Positions 8,504 through 12,137 of a stretch of 12,137 nucleotides of DNA are shown here, piece after piece (the stretch's first letter is position 1; every line of letters begins with the position of its first letter). The stretch lies in contig JBHJOH010000219.1 in the NCBI GenBank assembly GCA_050329955.1, positions 1 through 12,137 on the forward strand, in the 5' to 3' direction. Origin of the DNA: JAOUGY01 sp050329955. Its GTDB lineage: Bacteria > Actinomycetota > Acidimicrobiia > Spongiisociales > ZC4RG35. The notes beneath the pieces were generated by a model. That model was not told where the DNA came from and ran no database searches. It saw only the letters and a list, made by a program, of their open reading frames with translations. The translations under genes were made by a program, and so were the position numbers.

Positions 8504-8520
8504 CTCACAAGGCTTGTGGG
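8504..8520 (+). terminator. Small hairpin downstream of the SLH gene
   Basis: CTCACA (8504-8509) pairs with TGTGGG (8515-8520), with one U-G pair on the plus strand, around loop AGGCT. No T-tract follows. It is the only hairpin I see between the convergent SLH and membrane-protein genes, and it lies between heptamer arrays 1 and 2. Confidence 0.3.
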
Positions 8521-8551
8521 AGCGGAAGGCCAGCAGCCAAGATCGCATTCC

Positions 8552-8572
8552 TGCGTGTTGCGTGTTGCGTCG
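8552..8572. repeat. Heptamer tandem array 2 (TGCGTGT)
   Basis: TGCGTGT at 8552-8558 and 8559-8565 is followed by TGCGTCG at 8566-8572. The unit is unrelated to those of arrays 1 and 3 but has the same 7-nt period. Confidence 0.7.
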
Positions 8573-8599
8573 GACGTTCCGAGCCAGTAGCCGAATCTC

Positions 8600-8627
8600 G
8601 CTCGTCGCTCGTCGCTCGTCGCTCGTC
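8600..8627. repeat. Heptamer tandem array 3 (GCTCGTC)
   Basis: Four exact GCTCGTC units at 8600-8606, 8607-8613, 8614-8620 and 8621-8627. The array ends 2 nt before the stop codon of the minus-strand membrane-protein gene (8630). Confidence 0.85.
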
Positions 8628-8629
8628 CT

Positions 8630-9469
8630 CTAGTCGGGCGCGATCCCGCGATCGGCCGAGACCGCCAGGATCGCTCCGGCAACTGCGAGGGCGACGAAGG
8701 AGACGCCCGCCGCTGCTTGGCCGGAGCCGGCCACGGCCACGATTTGGGTTCCGGCAGCCACCACGATCAGTTGGGCGAGGAGCCATGCCCCGACCGGGGC
8801 CTTGGCGAAGCGGTCGACTCCAAGGACTGTCATCAGTGCCAGTCCGGACCAGGCTCCGAACAACGACACCACGCGAGGTGATCCCCCGTCCATCGTTGCC
8901 CAGGCAGCGAGACCGGCGAAGGCGCCGAGGGCGGGGCCGGTGAAGATCGGGCGGTCGCCGATGACGGCGGCAAGCGAGGCAACGAAGGTGGCGCCCAGGA
9001 GCGCTCGGGCGATCTCGGTGTCGGGAACGCTCGCCCACACCGCGAAGGCGGCACCACCGATGACGATCGCAACCGCCTTGGGGTCGGCTCGGCCGAATCG
9101 GCGTGGGCCCCAGATTGCGGCCGTTGTGAACAGGGCCGAGATCCCGATCGGCCAACTCAGCCCGGGTCGCCATGCGGTGTCGGCTATGACGAACGAGATG
9201 GAAGCGGTCGACACCTCGGAGAGGACCGGCCGGGCGAGCAATCCGGTGGTGAGGGCGAGTCCCACCGAGGCGAGGACCGGGAGCGGGTCGAATTTCCCAA
9301 CGAGAAGGGTGGCACCCCCGACGCCGACCAGGAGCGTGGCGGCCCCTGTCCAGCCGTTGGTGACTCGTGCGGCGAGGCCCAGCACCAGACATCCGATGGC
9401 AAGCCCGGTTCCGAAGAGGAACCACCGGTCCGAGGTGAGCGAGAGAAGCGTTGCGATTTCGTCGCTCAT
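8630..9469 (-). CDS. Polytopic membrane protein of unknown function
   Basis: A 279-residue protein of Ala/Gly/Val/Leu-rich hydrophobic stretches. About ten membrane segments can be placed by eye near residues 17-36, 40-58, 62-80, 104-121, 131-148, 154-171, 174-192, 200-217, 225-247 and 252-271. Loops are short; GPRRFGRADPK (121-131) is the main basic loop and probably cytoplasmic. I recognise no transporter or enzyme signature. ATG 9469 has no Shine-Dalgarno but overlaps the stop of a tiny upstream gene (ATGA), so it is probably translated by coupling. The 67-residue longer frame upstream has low-complexity Arg/Pro-rich sequence and is rejected. The gene is convergent with the SLH gene and divergent from lpd. 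Confidence 0.75.
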   Translation of the reverse strand: MSDEIATLLSLTSDRWFLFGTGLAIGCLVLGLAARVTNGWTGAATLLVGVGGATLLVGKFDPLPVLASVGLALTTGLLARPVLSEVSTASISFVIADTAWRPGLSWPIGISALFTTAAIWGPRRFGRADPKAVAIVIGGAAFAVWASVPDTEIARALLGATFVASLAAVIGDRPIFTGPALGAFAGLAAWATMDGGSPRVVSLFGAWSGLALMTVLGVDRFAKAPVGAWLLAQLIVVAAGTQIVAVAGSGQAAAGVSFVALAVAGAILAVSADRGIAPD

Positions 9470-9558
9470 GAGAAACCGACCAGGAACCAGGTGGCTCCAG
9501 CGGCGAGGATCAGCAATGCCACGGCGGCGGCTGCCATCAGGAGGTATCGCGTCTGCAC
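9466..9558 (-). CDS. Tiny single-helix membrane peptide, coupled to the membrane-protein gene
   Basis: From GTG 9558 the frame encodes 30 residues: a short VQTRY head and one hydrophobic helix, LLMAAAAVALLILAAGATWF, ending LVGFS. Its TGA (9466-9468) overlaps the ATG of the next gene in the ATGA arrangement that recurs in this window. This helps explain why that gene lacks a ribosome-binding site. The start is uncertain: no Shine-Dalgarno precedes GTG 9558, and an in-frame GTG at 9573 would add five residues (head VYPPG). It could be a small subunit or leader of the polytopic protein. Support is the clean transmembrane composition and the overlap only. Confidence 0.45.
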   Translation of the reverse strand: MQTRYLLMAAAAVALLILAAGATWFLVGFS

Positions 9559-9645
9559 GCCGGGAGGGTACACGTCCGGCTCTGGCCCCCGGGGTAGCGG
9601 CCGCGGGGAGTGGTTGCTGCATTCGATTGCAGTGTTCAGAGAGGA

Positions 9646-9668
9646 GGGTCACGATCGGGCCGTGACCC
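9646..9668. promoter_or_regulatory. Perfect 8-bp inverted repeat upstream of lpd (possible operator)
   Basis: GGGTCACG (9646-9653) and CGTGACCC (9661-9668) flank a 7-nt spacer. The centre is about 56 nt before the lpd start, in the divergent gap between lpd and the tiny membrane-peptide gene. A second small repeat, TACCC-tctggt-GGGTA, lies at 9672-9687. The size and position fit a dimeric regulator's operator, and an RNA hairpin is an alternative. The regulator is unknown. Confidence 0.45.
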
Positions 9669-9712
9669 AACTACCCTCTGGTGGGTAAGTTCCCGAAAGG
9701 ACGGATTCGAGG

Positions 9713-11083
9713 GTGTACGACATCGTGGTCGTCGGAGGTGGCCCAGGCGGGTACGCCTCGGCGCTGTACGCGCACAATTTCGGCTTGTCGGTCGCCCTCG
9801 TCGACGAGGAACGCCCTGGTGGTACCTGCCTGATCCGCGGGTGTATACCGGCCAAGCAGTGGATCCAGATCGCCGAGGTTTTTGCGACCGTTCGGCACGC
9901 GTCGGATTTTGGGGTGATCACCTCTGAACCCCAGCTCGACTGGGACGCCGCCCTCGCCAGGAAGAACCAAACCGTCGAAGGTCTCCTGAAGGGACTGTCG
10001 GGTCTCCTGAAGCACCGCAAGGTGGATGTCATCGACGGCTACGGTCGACTCGACGGTGCCGGCAAGGTGGTCGTGTCGGGCGCCGACGGCGAGCGCACCG
10101 TCGAGGGGCGCGCCGTCATCGTGGCAACCGGCTCCCATGCCCGCTCGATCCCGCCCTACCCGGTGGACGGTGTGCGGATCGTGACATCGGATCACGCCCT
10201 CGACTGGCCCGCCCGGCCCGACCGGGTCGCCATCGTCGGCGGTGGAGTGATCGGATGCGAGTTCGCCAGCCTGCTCACCGATCTCGGTACCGAAGTCCAG
10301 GTGTTCGAGGTCATGGACCAGATCCTCCCCGGCGGGGATCCCGACGCCGCCAAACAGCTCGAACGGCAGCTCTCCCGGCGCGGTGTGAAGTTCCACGTCG
10401 GGATCGGAGTCGGCGAACCCAAAGTGGGTTCCGAGGCGGTGGTGGTGCCCTTCGGCGACTCCTCGGTGGAGGTCGACGTGGTACTCATGGCGGTGGGCCG
10501 CGGTCCCAACACTGCCAACATCGGGCTCGAGACCACCAAAGCCGTGGTCGATCGGGGATTCGTCGAGGTCGACCTCACCACCATGCAGACCGCCGAGCCC
10601 GGTGTCTACGCGGTGGGTGACATCGTGGCTGGTTCGCCCCAACTCGCCCATGTGGCATTCGCCGAGGCCATCGCCGCCGTCACCCACATCGCCACCGGCG
10701 AGCTGGCGTCGGTCGACTACCGGGCGATCCCCCGGGTCACCTACACCCATCCCGAGGTTGCCGAGGTGGGACTGACCGAGGCACAGGCGAGGGAGTCCGG
10801 TGTCGAGGTGGTGGTCACCAAGCACGCCTTCAACGGGGTCGGTCGGGCGATCATCATCGGACAGAACCAGGGCTTCGTGAAGGTCATCGCCGAGAAGGAC
10901 GGACCGATTCTGGGTGCTGCCGTGGTCGGGCCCCAGGCGGGGGAGATGATCCACGAACTGATGTATTCGGTCGGTTGGGAAGCGCTTCCCTCCGAGGCAG
11001 CGGCATTCATCCACGCTCATCCCACCCTCTCGGAGGCCGTGGGGGAGACACTCATGGGCGCGGCCGGCAGGGCCCTGCACTGA
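9713..11083 (+). CDS. lpdA: Dihydrolipoamide dehydrogenase (E3)
   Basis: A 456-residue cytoplasmic FAD disulphide oxidoreductase of typical length. It reoxidises dihydrolipoyl groups of 2-oxoacid dehydrogenase E2 (and glycine-cleavage H protein), passing electrons to NAD+. Visible elements: FAD-binding VVVGGGPGGYASALYA (5-20); redox disulphide C39/C44 in GGTCLIRGCIPAK, where IR replaces the commoner N-x; NAD-binding VAIVGGGVIGCEFASLL (about 172-188); the second FAD motif YAVGDIV; and the dimer-interface catalytic pair H436/E441 in HAHPTLSE. The start is GTG 9713, with GAAAGGA 11 nt upstream, since the FAD motif begins right after it. E2 follows after 17 nt, so the two are probably co-transcribed. 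An 8-bp inverted repeat upstream may regulate them. Mercuric or glutathione reductase is excluded by the HxHPTxxE ending. Confidence 0.95.
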   Translation: MYDIVVVGGGPGGYASALYAHNFGLSVALVDEERPGGTCLIRGCIPAKQWIQIAEVFATVRHASDFGVITSEPQLDWDAALARKNQTVEGLLKGLSGLLKHRKVDVIDGYGRLDGAGKVVVSGADGERTVEGRAVIVATGSHARSIPPYPVDGVRIVTSDHALDWPARPDRVAIVGGGVIGCEFASLLTDLGTEVQVFEVMDQILPGGDPDAAKQLERQLSRRGVKFHVGIGVGEPKVGSEAVVVPFGDSSVEVDVVLMAVGRGPNTANIGLETTKAVVDRGFVEVDLTTMQTAEPGVYAVGDIVAGSPQLAHVAFAEAIAAVTHIATGELASVDYRAIPRVTYTHPEVAEVGLTEAQARESGVEVVVTKHAFNGVGRAIIIGQNQGFVKVIAEKDGPILGAAVVGPQAGEMIHELMYSVGWEALPSEAAAFIHAHPTLSEAVGETLMGAAGRALH

Positions 11084-11100
11084 TTTCCAGGAGGTAGGCG

Positions 11101-12137
11101 ATGGCGACGACGGTGAGCATGCCCCAGTTGGGCGAGACGGTGACCGAGGGGACGATTCTTCGGTGGGCGAAGCAGGTGGGTGACACGATTTCGGCCGATG
11201 AGGTGTTGGTGGAGATCTCGACCGACAAGGTCGATACCGAGGTGCCGTCGCCGGCGTCCGGTGTCGTCTTGGATATCCTGGTGGCCGAGGGCGACACGGT
11301 GGGGGTCGGGACGGCCCTCGCCCTGATCGGGGAAGCCTCCGAGGCAACCGGTGCACCATCGAGCCCGGAACCGGAGTCTTCTCCGACAGCCGAGCCTGCC
11401 CCGCACGAGCCAGCACCCGACGCCGCTACCTCTGCGGCGCCGGCCCCCGTATCGGAGTCACCCGTGTCCGAGCCCCCCGCACCAGAGACGCCTGTGGCGG
11501 AACCCCAGCCGGCGCCTCAGCCGGCAGCGTCCGTCCCCGCCGCAACCGTCACCATGCCCCAGTTGGGCGAGACGGTGACCGAGGGGACGATTCTTCGGTG
11601 GGCGAAGCAGGTGGGCGACACGATTTCGGCCGATGAGGTGTTGGTGGAGATCTCCACCGACAAGGTCGATACCGAGGTGCCGTCGCCGGCGTCTGGTGTC
11701 GTCTTGGAGATCCTGGTGGCCGAGGGTGACACGGTGGGGGTCGGTACGGCCCTCGCCGTGATCGGGGAAGCCTCTGGGACGACCGCTGCCGCCGGATCGC
11801 CGGCTCCCGCCGCCCCCCAGGAGGAGGCTGCCACCCAGGCCCCCACCCAGGCCCCGGTCCAGGCCGAGACGCAGCAGGCGGCCGCTCCCGCCCCGGTGGC
11901 CGAGGCCCCGCTGGCGCCAGTCGCCACAACAGGCACGGAGGCCGCCCCGGCAGGTCGCCTGCTGTCGCCGGTGGTTCGTCGACTCGTCCGCGAGCACGGC
12001 CTCGACGTCGAACGCATCCACGGTACCGGGGAAGGCAGTCGGATCACCCGCAAGGATGTCGAGTCGTTCATCGCCGCCGCCGCAGCCGCCCCTGAAGTCC
12101 CCGCCGTCGAGGCGCCTCCTGCGGCCGCGCCGGCTCC
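11101..12137 (+). CDS. sucB: Dihydrolipoyl acyltransferase (E2), two lipoyl domains, 3' end beyond window
   Basis: The frame runs open from ATG 11101 to the window end (345 complete codons). AGGAGG (11089-11094), 6 nt upstream, fixes the start. Domains in order: lipoyl domain 1 (about 1-80; lipoyl-lysine K43 in EISTDKVDTEV); Ala/Pro/Glu linker; lipoyl domain 2 (about 148-226; K188); a second Ala/Pro/Gln linker; and the peripheral E1/E3-binding domain LLSPVVRRLVREHGLD...GTGEGSRITRKDVESFI (about 287-324). The catalytic acyltransferase domain lies beyond the window. Two lipoyl domains are usual for the actinobacterial E2 annotated sucB or dlaT, which may serve pyruvate and/or 2-oxoglutarate dehydrogenase; the sequence here cannot decide between them. 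The neighbouring E3 gene supplies the partner. The two lipoyl domains are almost identical in DNA, pointing to recent duplication or gene conversion. Confidence 0.93.
   Translation, partial: MATTVSMPQLGETVTEGTILRWAKQVGDTISADEVLVEISTDKVDTEVPSPASGVVLDILVAEGDTVGVGTALALIGEASEATGAPSSPEPESSPTAEPAPHEPAPDAATSAAPAPVSESPVSEPPAPETPVAEPQPAPQPAASVPAATVTMPQLGETVTEGTILRWAKQVGDTISADEVLVEISTDKVDTEVPSPASGVVLEILVAEGDTVGVGTALAVIGEASGTTAAAGSPAPAAPQEEAATQAPTQAPVQAETQQAAAPAPVAEAPLAPVATTGTEAAPAGRLLSPVVRRLVREHGLDVERIHGTGEGSRITRKDVESFIAAAAAAPEVPAVEAPPAAAPA
11119..11339 (+). repeat. Direct repeat copy 1 (lipoyl domain 1)
   Basis: 221 nt that match 11554-11774 with about seven substitutions by eye. Five of these are synonymous, and the other two give Asp/Glu and Leu/Val changes. 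The offset is 435 nt, so the frame is kept. Confidence 0.9.
11554..11774 (+). repeat. Direct repeat copy 2 (lipoyl domain 2)
   Basis: Partner of 11119-11339. The similarity begins at the Met of MPQLGETVTEG and ends at IGEAS. The linkers outside it do not match. Confidence 0.9.

Noticed and set aside
8463..8627. CRISPR array
   Set aside because: Units are 7 nt, directly adjacent with no unique spacers, and the three arrays have different sequences; no cas genes are present.
9662..9691. lpd promoter GTGACC - 18 nt - TAAGTT
   Set aside because: The implied transcription start falls inside the proposed Shine-Dalgarno, and the -35 half overlaps the inverted repeat; evidence is insufficient.
9671..11416. 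Minus-strand open frame (581 codons) opposite lpd and the E2 start
   Set aside because: It spans two well-supported plus-strand genes and their junction; composition is Pro/Arg/Gly/His-rich shadow sequence.

Overview
The window looks like chromosomal DNA of a high-GC actinobacterium. The best guess is an Acidimicrobiia-type lineage, inferred from three things: the Cys-containing SLH repeats (GC...FCPD), a two-lipoyl-domain E2 gene directly downstream of lpd, and strongly GC-rich third codon positions. No rRNA, tRNA or other phylogenetic marker is present, so the assignment is tentative.

Layout. (1) 1-300: the 3' end of an RHS/YD-repeat gene that stops early at a 20-bp palindrome, followed by a hairpin. 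(2) 356-778, minus: a small VOC/glyoxalase-fold protein converging on the RHS fragment. (3) 938-7035, minus: a compact six-gene module. In transcription order it holds alpha/beta-hydrolase-like protein without a nucleophile (6181-7035), alpha/beta hydrolase with a Cys nucleophile (5267-6184), acyl-CoA-dehydrogenase-like flavoprotein A (3920-5137), flavoprotein B (2751-3917), stand-alone amino-acid adenylation enzyme (1180-2754) and carrier protein (938-1183). Three of the five junctions are ATGA overlaps and one is a 2-nt gap. Only the junction at 5138-5266 is loose, and it contains a hairpin. (4) 7201-8436, plus: a secreted protein with three C-terminal SLH-like repeats, whose start lies in a 13/14-nt tandem repeat. 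(5) 8437-8629: a convergent intergenic spacer with three different heptanucleotide tandem arrays. (6) 8630-9558, minus: a polytopic membrane protein preceded by a coupled ~30-residue one-helix peptide. (7) 9713-12137, plus: lpd (E3) and the start of a dihydrolipoyl acyltransferase (E2) with two nearly identical lipoyl domains, running off the window.

How the genes may work together. The E3-E2 pair is ordinary central metabolism (2-oxoacid dehydrogenase complex). The six-gene module is the unusual part. The adenylation enzyme would activate an amino acid and load it on the carrier protein. Its specificity residues by eye read D-L-L-S-L-A-L-V-C-K, close to what I recall for stand-alone prolyl ligases. 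Flavoprotein B has lost the usual YEGT glutamate but has a Glu (WER, residue 244) at the isovaleryl-CoA-dehydrogenase position, as I recall for aminoacyl-carrier-protein dehydrogenases of the AnaB/PltE kind. Flavoprotein A has neither glutamate. The two hydrolase-like proteins resemble, from memory, the paired exosortase-A-associated hydrolases, but no exosortase or PEP-CTERM gene is in view. The resulting hypothesis is a carrier-bound amino-acid oxidation pathway, possibly proline to a pyrroline or pyrrole thioester, with unusual release or transfer enzymes. No condensing enzyme, phosphopantetheinyl transferase or transporter is visible.
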